64,000 bases of DNA from Paracidovorax wautersii (GCA_009912175.1 WNDQ01000018.1:1-64000), one strand, 5' to 3'. Positions 18,944 through 28,223 are shown, numbered from the stretch's first letter. Notes: a model not told the origin generated them from the sequence alone. Translations and numbers: made by a program.

Positions 18944-19399
18944 ATGGGCTTCACCCAACTCTCCATCAAGGGCCGCGCGCTGCGTTACCTCGCCGCGCGC
19001 GAGCATTCGCGCCTGGAGCTCGCACGCAAGCTCGCGCCGCATGAAGAGCACCCTGGCGAGATCGAGGCCGCGCTCGACGAGCTGCAGGCCAAGGGCTACC
19101 TCAGCGAAGAGCGCGTGGCCGCTTCGCTGGTGCATCGGCGCGCGGCGCGGCTGGGCACCTCGCGCCTCAAGCAGGAGCTGCAAGGCAAGGGCCTGAGCGC
19201 CGAGCTGGTCGCCCGCACCGTGGGCGAGTTGCGCGAGACCGAACACCAGCGTGCGCTTGACGCCTGGCGCCGCAAGTTCGGCGAGCCCGCCGCCACGCCG
19301 CAGGAGCGCGCCAAACAGATGCGTTTCCTGGCCGGCCGGGGTTTTGCGCCCGAGGTCATCCGCCGTATCGTGCAGGGCAAGTTCGACGACGAGGAATGA
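18944..19399 (+). CDS. recX: Regulatory protein RecX
   Basis: RecX limits RecA filament growth. The 151-residue protein is helical and shows the family features A-L-R-Y-L-A-A-R-E-H-S-R-L-E-L near the start, G-Y-L-S-E-E-R-V-A, and R-F-L-A-G-R-G-F near the end. The ATG at 18944 is chosen. It lies 67 bases after recA and is presumably cotranscribed with it under LexA control. Confidence 0.92.
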   Translation: MGFTQLSIKGRALRYLAAREHSRLELARKLAPHEEHPGEIEAALDELQAKGYLSEERVAASLVHRRAARLGTSRLKQELQGKGLSAELVARTVGELRETEHQRALDAWRRKFGEPAATPQERAKQMRFLAGRGFAPEVIRRIVQGKFDDEE

Positions 19400-19559
19400 A
19401 GCCGGCAGGCGTTGTTGTCATGCGTTCATGGGGGCCTCAGTGCTCATTCATTCGCAGGGTGGCGCTGTTCATGCGGACCCGCGAAGATGCCGCTTGCCGC
19501 ACCACTGGCTAACCTTCCGTTGCCGGATCCGGGGCGGTTTTTTTGAAGAAAGTGGAAGC

Positions 19560-20093
19560 ATGGTTCCGTTCATGATGACGACGTCGATCTCGAAAACCGC
19601 ATTGGCCGCCACGGCCGCCCTGGCGCTGGCGGTGGCCGCCGCGCCCGCCCAAGCCCAGACCGGACCTGCGCCGCTTGCTGCGTCCGCTTCATCGACCACC
19701 TGCACGCCCGTGAGCGAGTCGCAGGTGGCGGCGCTGTTCGATCGCTGGAACGCCTCGCTGCGCACGCTCGACGCGGATCAGGTGACCGCCAATTACGCGC
19801 CCGACGGCGTGTTGCTGCCCACGCTCACCAACCAGCCGCGCACCACGCCGGCCGACATCCGCGACTACTTCGTCAAGTTCCTCAAGAACGAGCCGCAGGG
19901 CAAGATCGACCAGCGCCTCATCCGCATCGGCTGCAATGTCGCGCAGGACGTCGGCACCTACACCTTCCAGTTCAAGGACGGCAGCACCGTGCAGGCGCGC
20001 TACACCTATGTGTACGAATGGGAAAACGGCCAGTGGCTGATCGCGCACCACCACTCCTCGGCCATGCCCGAGGCCGCCGTCGCCCGGCACTGA
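19560..20093 (+). CDS. Secreted SgcJ/EcaC-like (NTF2-fold) protein
   Basis: The 177-residue protein has a Sec signal peptide (hydrophobic Ala/Leu core, cleavage after A-P-A-Q-A-Q) and one NTF2-like domain. The domain carries the SgcJ/EcaC/DUF4440-type features L-F-D-R-W-N-A-S-L, Y-A-P-D-G-V-L-L-P-T and the final E-W-E-N-G-Q-W-L-I-A-H-H-H-S-S. The histidine-rich end is typical of the group. It probably acts in the periplasm as a ligand-binding or assembly domain; no reaction is known. An alternative start lies four codons downstream (19572). Confidence 0.75.
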   Translation: MVPFMMTTSISKTALAATAALALAVAAAPAQAQTGPAPLAASASSTTCTPVSESQVAALFDRWNASLRTLDADQVTANYAPDGVLLPTLTNQPRTTPADIRDYFVKFLKNEPQGKIDQRLIRIGCNVAQDVGTYTFQFKDGSTVQARYTYVYEWENGQWLIAHHHSSAMPEAAVARH

Positions 20094-20113
20094 TTGCCGC
20101 TGATCGCCGGCCG

Positions 20114-20509
20114 TCAGCGCCGGCGGTCCGAATGCAGCTCCGACGGCGGCTTGAGGCGGCCGTGGTCGGCACCCTCGTCGTCCCAGGTGCCGCCGTCGCG
20201 GCCCGGGCGTGGGCCGTTGGGCTTGGCCTCGGTGCCGTCGTCGAAGTCCAGCGGCTGCGGCGGCGCGGAGACATCGTCGATGCCGCTGTCGTCGCGCCAG
20301 TCGGCCTCGGGGACGGCGCCGCCGGTGGATTCGCCCTGCACCTCGCCGGTCGGCGGCTCGTCAGGTGCGGTCTGGCCCACGGACGTGGGCAGGTTGTCGG
20401 GGGCGACACGCACCGGCTGGTCTTCATCGTGCAGCGGGCGTGGCGATGCGGGGTTGCCGGCGCGCGCGCTGGTGCGGTCGGCGTCGTGGCGGTCATCGGT
20501 GGTGGCCAT
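20114..20509 (-). CDS. Hypothetical small acidic, low-complexity protein
   Basis: This 131-residue product is rich in Asp, Pro, Gly and Arg, with no membrane segment or recognisable domain; it is probably disordered. ATG 20509 is preceded by AGGAG at a good distance, which supports it as a real gene. The frame stays open upstream into the 9-bp tandem repeat, where it would read Ser-Ala-Gly repeats; I take that extension as non-coding. Its 3' end faces the SgcJ-like gene 20 bases away. Confidence 0.6.
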   Translation of the reverse strand: MATTDDRHDADRTSARAGNPASPRPLHDEDQPVRVAPDNLPTSVGQTAPDEPPTGEVQGESTGGAVPEADWRDDSGIDDVSAPPQPLDFDDGTEAKPNGPRPGRDGGTWDDEGADHGRLKPPSELHSDRRR

Positions 20510-20544
20510 GGGAATCTCCTGGTTTCGCGCGTGAAGCCGCGTGC

Positions 20545-20625
20545 CAGCAGAGCTAGCAGAGCTAGCAGAGCCAGCAGAGCCAGCAGAGCCAGCAGAGCCA
20601 GCAGAGCCAGCAGAGCCAGCAGAAA
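20545..20625 (+). repeat. 9-bp tandem repeat, about nine copies
   Basis: Units of (C/T)AGCAGAGC run without interruption from 20545 to 20625; the second and third start with T and the last is diverged (CAGCAGAAA). The array lies in the 334-base gap 20510-20843, upstream of the small acidic gene and the broken binding-protein gene. It is open in several frames on both strands because its unit is a multiple of three. Copy number is probably variable between strains. Confidence 0.95.
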
Positions 20626-20843
20626 GCAGCAGTGCCAGCGGCTTCGGCTTCATTCAAGGGCTTGTGTCCATGGTGCGCCCATCGGGCGGCCAGGCCTGTC
20701 GGCCAGGGCCGGGTAGGCCGGGTAGGAGCACACCGGCACCCGCTGGGCAATAGAAATTGAGCATGGACATGTCTTTTTGTAGGTTGTGTGAAATACAAAG
20801 GAGACCTAGATTTGCGGTCCCTTTCTTTGTCGGCACCCGGCAG

Positions 20844-22497
20844 ATGCATTCCTTTTTGCCTCCCCATTCCTCCGTTCGGCGCGCCGTTTTGGTGGCCAGC
20901 GCCGGGACCCTCCTGGGCCTGACGAAGACACACGCTGTGGCCGGTGAGCCCGATGCGGCAACGAGACCGGCGAACGCTGCCCAAGCGGCTGTCCGGGGCG
21001 GCACGCTGATTGCCGTGGTGACGCCGGAGCCTCCAACGCTTGTCAGCGCCTTCAGCGCATCGGCACCCGTCGCCATCGTCGCAAGCAAGCTTTTCGATGG
21101 CCTGATGCGCATCGGTGCCGATCTCGAACTCGTCCCCGAACTGGCGCAGAGCTGGTCGGTGGCACCCGACGGGCTCAGCATCACGCTGAAGTTGCGGCGT
21201 GACGTGAAATGGCATGACGGCCAGCCTTTCACCTCCGCCGACGTCCGTTATTCGATGCTCGAGATCTGGAAGAAGATCCACCCCCATGGCAAGGTTGCGT
21301 ATTCGAACGTCACCGACGTCAGTACGCCCGACCCTTACACCGCCATCATCAGGCTGAACGCGCCTTCGCCCGTTGCGCTCTTCGCGCTCAACAACACGTC
21401 TTCACCCGTGCTCCCCAGGCATCTCTACGAAGGGACAGACCTGTTGCGCAACCCGGCGAACGTGAAACCGGTCGGCACCGGTCCGTTCCGTTTCAAGGAA
21501 TGGATTCGGGGCGACCGCATCGTGCTGGAGCGCAATCCGGATTACTGGGAGAAGGGGCGGCCTTATCTGGATGGACTGGTCTTCCGGATCATTCCGGACG
21601 CCGCGGCGCGGTCGGCGGCGTTCGAACGGGGGTGACGTGCAATATGGCCCGCAAAGTCCCGTCGACGTCAACGATTTGGTCCGGATCAGCAAGCTCCCAT
21701 CGATCGCTGTGGAGACACGCGGCTACGAATACCTGTCGACGATCCGCATCGTCGAATTCAATCTGCGCAATCCGGTGCTCGCGGATGGACGCGTTCGCCA
21801 TGCCATTGCCCATGCGGTCGACCTGCAGCGCCATCTGGCGGTCGTGCTTCGCGGCATGGGCAAAGTGGCGACCGGCCCCGTGTCGTCGGCGCTCGCGCGC
21901 TACTACACGGCCGATGTGCCGCGTTATGACTTCGACCCGAAGGTGGCGGAGCAGCTTCTCGATGCGGCCGGGTATCCGCGCAAAGCCGATGGCACGCGCT
22001 TTCCGCTGCAGATCGACTGGGTGCCGTTCGGAGAGACCAACCTGCGGACCGCGGAGTTTCTGCGCCAGTCGCTCAAGCGGGTCGGTATTGATGCGCAGAT
22101 CAGAAGCCAGGATCTGGCGCGGTACTTTCAGCGCATCTATACCGACAACGACTTCGACCTCACGGTGACGTCGCTGTCGATGTTCGGCGATCCGCAGATC
22201 GGCGCCGAACGGCTGGTCTGGTCCGAAACGATTCTGAAGGGCGTGCCTTTCTCGAACGCGTCCGGCTACAGCCATCCGGCCACGGATGGCCTGATCCGCA
22301 CCGCGCACAGCGAGACCGATCCAGCCAAGCGGGTCGAACTGTATCGCAAGCTCCAGCGGCAGGTCCAGGGCGACCTGCCGCTGCTGCCATTGGCGGAAAC
22401 CAAACCATGGACGGTTTACAACCGCAAGGTGCAGGGGCTGGAGACGACGCCCAACGCGTGGGTCGAATCACTCAAGGGTGCATGGATCTCGCCGTGA
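20844..22497 (+). pseudogene. Peptide-type ABC transporter binding protein (SBP family 5), frameshifted
   Basis: This gene encodes a DppA/OppA-like periplasmic binding protein with a twin-arginine-like signal (S-V-R-R-A-V-L). It has the family features V-K-W-H-D-G-Q-P-F-T-S-A-D-V and G-T-G-P-F-R-F-K-E-W. After E-R-G the frame stops at a TGA. Deleting one G from the G5 run at 21628-21632 restores G-D-V-Q-Y and reads to the stop at 22495-22497 (about 550 residues). The intact paralogue at 23281-24933 confirms the join (E-R-G-D-V-L-Y). The exact start is unsure: AAGGAG at 20799 fits no in-frame start, so ATG 20844 is a guess. Confidence 0.88.
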
Positions 22498-22507
22498 CGT
22501 CCGACCC

Positions 22508-23098
22508 CTAGGTCAGACCCATCATTCGCAGCAGCAACTGCTTGCTGCGCTCCACGTAAGCCAGCCGTTCGGCGGGCGTGTTGGACAGGCGCGCGAGCGT
22601 GATGATGCCGACCATCGTCGAGTAGAGCAGCTCGACCGCGGCATTGCGCTCGGCCTGTGTTTCGCCGGCCATGTCTGGCGAAAAGGTCGCCACGAGATCC
22701 TGCAATCGTGCGTGCATCGCGTCACGTATCGGTGACGGTTCGCGGCTGACTTCCTGGCTCACGGCGGACAGCCCACAGCCGCGCCACGGTGACTCGAGAT
22801 GTTTCTCGCTCAAATAGAAGTCGATGATTGCGCGGACGGCGGATCGACCTTCCGCGCGCGCCTTGCGGACCTGCTCCGCCGCGTTGTTGCGGCTCTCGTT
22901 GAGCGCGGTGCCGATGGCGGTCGTCGCCAGATCATTCTTGGATTCGAAATGCGCATAGAACGCGCCCTGCGTCAGCCCCGCGTCCGTCATGACCTTGGCG
23001 ATGGAGACGTCGGCGATGCCGCGTGCGCGCATCAACCGGGACGCGGACAGAACGATCTTGCCGTAGGACTTGTCTTTGTGTTCGGCGGTGTAGCGCAT
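22508..23098 (-). CDS. TetR-family regulator of the island
   Basis: The 196-residue protein has an N-terminal TetR helix-turn-helix (A-S-R-L-M-R-A-R-G-I-A-D-V-S-I-A-K-V, then T-Q-G-A-F-Y-A-H-F-E-S-K). A variable helical ligand domain follows, ending L-L-L-R-M-M-G-L-T. It is encoded on the minus strand between the two binding-protein genes and diverges from the nine-gene operon starting at 23281. It is therefore the likely local repressor; the inducer would be the transported compound or a product. Confidence 0.9.
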   Translation of the reverse strand: MRYTAEHKDKSYGKIVLSASRLMRARGIADVSIAKVMTDAGLTQGAFYAHFESKNDLATTAIGTALNESRNNAAEQVRKARAEGRSAVRAIIDFYLSEKHLESPWRGCGLSAVSQEVSREPSPIRDAMHARLQDLVATFSPDMAGETQAERNAAVELLYSTMVGIITLARLSNTPAERLAYVERSKQLLLRMMGLT

Positions 23099-23171
23099 GG
23101 CAACGTTCTGTGGGATCGACCGGCAGTCAGAGTCTTTCGAGCGACAGACTATACCGTTCCCCGCATTCACC

Positions 23172-23244
23172 CTTTGATCAAAGAAAAACAGATTAGCTTT
23201 CTCGTCATCATAGGTTGATTGAACTACAAACATATTCATACAGT
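23172..23244 (+). promoter_or_regulatory. Divergent control region: 12-bp palindrome and weak promoter
   Basis: Between tetR and the operon, CTTTGATCAAAG (23172-23183) is a perfect 12-bp palindrome and a candidate TetR operator. Downstream, TTGATT (23215-23220) and TACAGT (23239-23244), 18 bases apart, could form a weak promoter facing the operon. No experimental support; inferred from symmetry and placement. Confidence 0.35.
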
Positions 23245-23280
23245 CGCGGCTCCACTTCTTGTGCAGTCAGGGGGCTGTTC

Positions 23281-24933
23281 TTGGATTCCAACCGATTGAG
23301 CCGATCCATCGCAAACGGGTTTTTGCATGCATGGATCGTCCTGTTTGCGGCCTGCGGCGCAGCGGGTGCGGCGGTCCCGCAGACGCCTGTGCGTGGCGGC
23401 ACGCTCGTGGCCGTGGTGCAACCCGAGCCGGGCGTCCTGACTTCGGCCATCAACGTCGGACAGCCGGTAGCGACCGTCTCCAACAAGATATTCGACGGCC
23501 TCCTGCGCCTTGGCGACGGCTTCAAGCTCGAACCCGAGCTGGCCCAGAGCTGGACCGTGTCGCCCGACGGCAAATCGATCACCTTCAACTTGCGTCGCGG
23601 GGTCAAATGGCATGACGGCCAGCCCTTCACCTCCGCCGACGTGCGCTATTCCATCGAGAGTGTCTGGCGGGTGCAGCATCCCCGGCTGCGCGCCGCGCTG
23701 GCCAACGTCCGCAGCGTCGAGACGCCCGACCCGGCGACCGTGATCCTTCGGCTCGACCGGCCGTCGCCCGTGATTCTGCTGGCGTTGAACCGTGGGGAGG
23801 CGCAGGTCCTGCCCCGGCATCTCTACGAGGGCACCGATCTCTTGCGCAATCCTCACAACGTGCGCCCCATCGGAACCGGGCCCTTCCGCTTCAAGGAATG
23901 GGTGCGCGGCGAACGCATCGTGCTGGAGCGCAATCCCGATTACTGGGAGGCCGGCAAGCCTTATCTGGACGGTGTCGTTTTCCGCGTGATCCCGGATGCG
24001 GCAACGCGGGCCGCGGCGCTGGAGCGTGGCGACGTGCTCTACGGCAATGCGTCGCCGATCGGGCCGGTCGATCTGGCGCGGTTCGAAAAGCTCCCCGGGA
24101 TCCACGTCGAGACGCGCGGCTACGAGTACTGGGGCACGAGCTTGATGCTGGAATTCAACCTGCGCAATCCGCAACTGCAGGACGTGCGCGTGCGTCGCGC
24201 GATTGCGTACGCCATCGACCGGCCGGCCCTGGTCCGTGTGGTCTACCGCGGCTTCGGAAAAGCATCCATCAGCCCGATCCCCTCGACGCTCGGCCAGTTC
24301 CACACGTCCGACGTGGAGCGTTACGAGCCCGACCTGCAGGCCGCTGCCCGCCTGCTGGATGAGGCCGGGCTGAAGCCCGGCGCCGACGGCGTGCGGCTCA
24401 AGCTGCGCATCGACTGGCTTCCCTTCGGTGACACGGTGCTGCGCACGGCCGAGTACCTGCGGCAGTCGCTCAAGCGGGTGGGCATAGACCTGGAGATTCG
24501 CAACCAGGACCTGGCGCGCTTCTATCAGCGGGTCTACACGGAGCGTGACTTCGACCTGTCGATCGTCTCGATGTCGTCGCTGGGCGACCCGCAGATCGGC
24601 GTCGAGCGGCTCTACTGGTCCAAGACGATCCTGCCGGGCGTGCCCTTTTCCAACGGGTCCGGCTACAGCTCTCCCGCCATGGACGGCTTGATCCAGGCCG
24701 CTCACGAAGAAGCCGATCCGGCACGCCGGGCCGAGTACTACCGCAAGTTCCAGCGCCTGGCGTTGACCGATCTGCCTGCACTGCCGCTGCTCGAGATTCG
24801 TTTTTCCACCGTGTACGCCGATCGGGTTCACGGTCTCTCCTTGGCGCCGGATGGTGGCGTTGAGTCTTTCAAGAACGTCTGGCTCGGCGCTGCCGCCGGC
24901 CAGGTTTCCAGTCAACAGGCTGCACTGCCATGA
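23281..24933 (+). CDS. Peptide-type ABC transporter substrate-binding protein (SBP family 5)
   Basis: This 550-residue periplasmic protein of the DppA/OppA class delivers substrate to the permeases encoded at 29155-31049. There is no in-frame ATG near the front. I chose TTG 23281, preceded by AGGGGG with 6-base spacing, which gives a signal peptide ending near A-A-G-A-A. Family features include G-G-T-L-V-A-V-V, R-G-V-K-W-H-D-G-Q-P-F-T, G-T-G-P-F-R-F-K-E-W and L-E-R-N-P-D-Y-W. It is a close paralogue of the broken 20844-22497 gene. Its stop overlaps the next start (ATGA). Confidence 0.92.
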   Translation: MDSNRLSRSIANGFLHAWIVLFAACGAAGAAVPQTPVRGGTLVAVVQPEPGVLTSAINVGQPVATVSNKIFDGLLRLGDGFKLEPELAQSWTVSPDGKSITFNLRRGVKWHDGQPFTSADVRYSIESVWRVQHPRLRAALANVRSVETPDPATVILRLDRPSPVILLALNRGEAQVLPRHLYEGTDLLRNPHNVRPIGTGPFRFKEWVRGERIVLERNPDYWEAGKPYLDGVVFRVIPDAATRAAALERGDVLYGNASPIGPVDLARFEKLPGIHVETRGYEYWGTSLMLEFNLRNPQLQDVRVRRAIAYAIDRPALVRVVYRGFGKASISPIPSTLGQFHTSDVERYEPDLQAAARLLDEAGLKPGADGVRLKLRIDWLPFGDTVLRTAEYLRQSLKRVGIDLEIRNQDLARFYQRVYTERDFDLSIVSMSSLGDPQIGVERLYWSKTILPGVPFSNGSGYSSPAMDGLIQAAHEEADPARRAEYYRKFQRLALTDLPALPLLEIRFSTVYADRVHGLSLAPDGGVESFKNVWLGAAAGQVSSQQAALP

Positions 24934-26168
24934 GCGTCTCACTGCTGCGTCCACCCGTTTCCCCGGCGCTCGATCCGACCGGCGACCTGCCGGCGACGTT
25001 GCGCGCGCTGCGCGCCGAATTCGCGGCGCGTGCGGCCGACTTCGACCGCACGGGCACGTTCCCGCATGCCAACTTCGCGCGCCTGCACGAACACGGCCTG
25101 CTGTCGCTGGCAGTGCCCGCAGCCTATGGCGGCGCTGACGCGCCGCTTGCCACGCTGGCGCGGGTGGTAGGGGAGATTGCGCGAGGCGATCCGTCCACGG
25201 CGTTGGTGCTGGTCATGCAGTACATCTTCCACAACCTGGCCGCGCGCAGCCCCGGGTGGCCCGTGCACTTGCGCGCGCGGGTGTTCGGCGATGCCATCGC
25301 CGACGGTGCATTGCTCAACGGCCTGCGTGTCGAGCCTGAACTCGGCACCCCGGCGCGAGGTGGCCTGCCGGACACGGTGGCACGGCTGACGCCGCAAGGC
25401 TGGCGCATCAGCGGGCGCAAGATCTATTCGACCGGCAGCCCGGGCCTGACCTGGCTGACCGTCTGGGCGCGCAGCGACGAAGCGGTTCCGCGCGTGGGCG
25501 GCTGGCTGGTGCACCACGCCACGCCGGGTGTGCGCATCGTCGAGAACTGGGACCACCTGGGCATGCGCGCCACCGGCAGTCATGAAGTCGTGTTCGACGA
25601 CGTGCTCACGCCGCTCGATCATGCGCTGGACATCAAGCCCATCGAGCAGCACGACCCGCGGCTCGACACCCAATTCGCGGTCTGGAACTCGGTGCTGATC
25701 GGCACCGTCTACGACGTCGTGGCACGCGAGGCGCGCGACTGGTTCGCAGGCTGGCTGCAGGATCGGCAGCCTGCAAACCTGGGCGCCCCGCTCGCCAGCC
25801 TGCCGCGCTTTCAGGAGGCGCTCGGGCGCATCGACGCGCTGCTGTTTGCCAACCGGCGCTTGCTGGACGCCGCCATCGCCGGACCGACCAGCGCGGCCGA
25901 TGTGTCGCTGACCAAATATCTCGTGACCGGCCATGCCATCTCGGCCGTGGAGCTGGCGGTCGGGCTCACCGGCAATCCGGGGCTGTCGCGCGCCAACCCG
26001 CTGGAGCGGCACTTGCGCAACGTCCTGTGCAGCCGTGTCCACACGCCGCAGAACGACACGATTCTCGTCAACGCCGGCAAGGCTGCGCTGTCGGCCCTGG
26101 CGACCGAACGGCTGGCCGCGTCGGAATCCATGGCGTCAACGCCAACAGGAGCAGTCCATGTCAGTTGA
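24930..26168 (+). CDS. Acyl-CoA-dehydrogenase-fold flavoprotein, DszC/SfnB-like monooxygenase
   Basis: The 412-residue protein has the three-part acyl-CoA dehydrogenase fold: helical N-domain with L-S-L-A-V-P-A-A-Y-G-G, beta domain with D-H-L-G-M-R-A-T-G-S-H, and helical C-domain. The C-terminal R-H-L-R-N-V-L-C-S-R-V-H-T-P-Q-N-D is typical of the DszC/SfnB branch. Members of that branch are mostly reduced-flavin monooxygenases for sulfur or nitrogen compounds rather than CoA-ester dehydrogenases. It is translationally coupled to the binding protein (ATGA) and overlaps the SsuD-like gene by 11 bases. No flavin reductase is encoded here, so one must come from elsewhere. Substrate unknown. Confidence 0.85.
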   Translation: MSVSLLRPPVSPALDPTGDLPATLRALRAEFAARAADFDRTGTFPHANFARLHEHGLLSLAVPAAYGGADAPLATLARVVGEIARGDPSTALVLVMQYIFHNLAARSPGWPVHLRARVFGDAIADGALLNGLRVEPELGTPARGGLPDTVARLTPQGWRISGRKIYSTGSPGLTWLTVWARSDEAVPRVGGWLVHHATPGVRIVENWDHLGMRATGSHEVVFDDVLTPLDHALDIKPIEQHDPRLDTQFAVWNSVLIGTVYDVVAREARDWFAGWLQDRQPANLGAPLASLPRFQEALGRIDALLFANRRLLDAAIAGPTSAADVSLTKYLVTGHAISAVELAVGLTGNPGLSRANPLERHLRNVLCSRVHTPQNDTILVNAGKAALSALATERLAASESMASTPTGAVHVS

Positions 26169-27288
26169 GTTCATCGGCATTCTGGGTCATCGCGAAGGCA
26201 GCGAATCGCGTTCGCCGCAGGGCCCGCTCATCGATCTCGCCTACCTGGGAGCGATCGCCAAGGCGCACGAGTACGCGGGCTTCGATCGTGCGCTGGCGGG
26301 TTATCACAGCAGCCAGCCCGACGGTTTCCAGATCGTGGCCTACGCGGCCCAGCAGACCGAGCGGCTGCAGTTCCTGCTGGCACACCGCCCCGGTTTCCTG
26401 CCAGCCACCATCGCCGCGCGCAATCTGGCCACGCTCGACCATTTCAGCAAGGGCCGGCTCGCGGTGCACATCATCACGGGTGGCGACGATGCCGACCAGC
26501 AGCGCGACGGTGATTTCCTGGCCCACGACGAGCGCTACGAACGCACCGATGAGTTCCTCGACGTGGTCAACCGCTTCTGGTCCAGTCCGACGCCTTTCGA
26601 CCACGACGGCAAACACTACCAGGTCAAAAACAGCCTGGCGGCCGTCAAGCCGCTGCAGAAGCCTCGCATTCAGATCTACTTTGGCGGTGCATCGGACGCG
26701 GCGATCCAGGTCGGCGCCAAGCACGCCGACGTCTATGCGCTGTGGGGCGAGACGCTGGCCCAGGTCCGCGAGACGGTGGACAAGGTGCGCAATGCCGCCG
26801 CGAAACATGGCCGGGCCGAGACCATCCGCTTCAGCCTGTCGCTGCGCCCGGTGCTGGGCGCGACCGAAGCCGAGGCCTGGGCTCGCGCCGACCACATCTT
26901 CGAGACGGCCAAGGCGCAGGGCGGCAGTGCTGGCGTCGCGCCGGCCGGGCGCATCGGTGGCGGCAGCGTCGGTGCCCAGCGACTGCGCGATGCCGCGGCA
27001 CTGGGCCGCGTGGTCGACAAGCGGCTGTGGACTGCACTGGCCACGCTTCCCAACGCCAGGGGCAGCGTGACCGGCCTGGTCGGCACCGGCGAACAGGTGG
27101 CCGAATCCTTGCTCGATTACTACGACGCGGGCATCTCGACCTTCCTGATCCGGGGCTTCGATCCGATCGAAGACGCGCTCGGCTATGGCCGTGAACTGCT
27201 GCCGCGGGTGCGCGCGGCGGTGGCGCAGCGGGAACGGCTGTCTACCGCGGCGGCCGGCGCGCGGGCCGAACTGGCCGTCGCACCATGA
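26158..27288 (+). CDS. SsuD-like FMNH2-dependent monooxygenase (LLM class)
   Basis: The 376-residue protein is a luciferase-like TIM barrel close in length and sequence to alkanesulfonate monooxygenase SsuD. It has Q-F-L-L-A-H-R-P-G-F, A-R-N-L-A-T-L-D, H-I-I-T-G-G-D-D-A-D-Q and the L-L-D-Y-Y-D-A-G-I-S-T-F-L-I-R-G-F-D end. SsuD-type enzymes cleave C-S bonds of sulfonates using FMNH2 and O2. Here the neighbours are a Dpp-type importer rather than SsuABC, so the substrate may be another sulfur or nitrogen compound. The stop overlaps the next start (ATGA). Confidence 0.88.
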   Translation: MSVEFIGILGHREGSESRSPQGPLIDLAYLGAIAKAHEYAGFDRALAGYHSSQPDGFQIVAYAAQQTERLQFLLAHRPGFLPATIAARNLATLDHFSKGRLAVHIITGGDDADQQRDGDFLAHDERYERTDEFLDVVNRFWSSPTPFDHDGKHYQVKNSLAAVKPLQKPRIQIYFGGASDAAIQVGAKHADVYALWGETLAQVRETVDKVRNAAAKHGRAETIRFSLSLRPVLGATEAEAWARADHIFETAKAQGGSAGVAPAGRIGGGSVGAQRLRDAAALGRVVDKRLWTALATLPNARGSVTGLVGTGEQVAESLLDYYDAGISTFLIRGFDPIEDALGYGRELLPRVRAAVAQRERLSTAAAGARAELAVAP

Positions 27289-28223
27289 CGCTCACGATCG
27301 CCAGCCAATGGTCGGAAGCGGCCAACGCCGGTTTGGGGGCGCGCGGGCTGAACGTGCTTCCGATCCCGGAGGGGGTGCCCGTCGACGTGCCGCTGCAAGC
27401 GCAGGTGCTGCTGCTCGCGCCACCCTTCCAGTGGGGCGGGCGCAGCGCGCCCAAGCCGCCCGGCTGGCCGTTCGAGCTGCGCTGGATCCAACTGGCCACC
27501 GCGGGCATCGACTTCTTTCCGGATTGGCTTTTCGAGGGGCCGCAGGTCACGTCCGCGCGCGGCGTCACGGCCGATGCGATCGCCGAATTCGCGCTCGCGG
27601 CGATCTTCTCGGCGGCCAAGCGGCTGCCGGACATCTGGATCGACGACCCCGCGCAATGGGCGCTGAGCACGCTGCAACGCGTGGGCGGCACGACGTTCGG
27701 CCTGGTCGGCTTCGGCGCGATCGCGCAGGCCCTGGCGCGGCGCGCGCTTGCGCTGGGCATGCGCGTGGTCTGCGTGCGGCGCGGCCCAGCGCCGCCCGAG
27801 GTCGACGGCGTGGAGCGCGCGCAGGACCTCGCGTCGCTGTTCGCGCAGTCGGACCATGTCGTGCTCGCGGCACCTGGCACGCCGGCCACACAGCACCTCG
27901 TCAACCGTGCGCTGCTCGCGCAGGCCAAGCCGGGCCTGCACCTCATCAACGTCGCGCGTGGTTCGCTGATCGACCAGGACGCGCTGCTGGAGGCGCTGGA
28001 CGGCGGCCGCGTGGCGCTGGCAACGCTCGACGTCGCAACGCCCGAGCCATTGCCGGCGGGCCACGCGTTCTACACCCATCCGCGGGTGCGGCTGTCGCCG
28101 CACACCAGCCCGATATCGCCCGACACGCCGCAGCGCCTGCTCGCCAAGTTTGTTGCCAATCTCGAACGTTACGAAGCGGGGCTCGCGCTCGACGACGTGG
28201 CGGATCGCGCGCGCGGTTATTGA
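27285..28223 (+). CDS. D-isomer-specific 2-hydroxyacid dehydrogenase
   Basis: The 312-residue NAD(P)-dependent oxidoreductase interconverts 2-oxo and 2-hydroxy acids. The dinucleotide-binding G-F-G-A-I-A-Q is present at about 145-151. N-V-A-R-G-S-L-I-D contains the catalytic Arg region, and the catalytic His lies in S-P-H-T-S-P. The N-terminal substrate domain is short and divergent from well-known members, so the substrate cannot be named. The overlap with the monooxygenase gene suggests that it processes a product of that reaction. Confidence 0.85.
   Translation: MTLTIASQWSEAANAGLGARGLNVLPIPEGVPVDVPLQAQVLLLAPPFQWGGRSAPKPPGWPFELRWIQLATAGIDFFPDWLFEGPQVTSARGVTADAIAEFALAAIFSAAKRLPDIWIDDPAQWALSTLQRVGGTTFGLVGFGAIAQALARRALALGMRVVCVRRGPAPPEVDGVERAQDLASLFAQSDHVVLAAPGTPATQHLVNRALLAQAKPGLHLINVARGSLIDQDALLEALDGGRVALATLDVATPEPLPAGHAFYTHPRVRLSPHTSPISPDTPQRLLAKFVANLERYEAGLALDDVADRARGY

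Noticed and set aside
20562-21287. Minus-strand frame reading Cys-Trp-Leu repeats
   Set aside because: A by-product of the 9-bp tandem repeat and antisense to the binding-protein gene.
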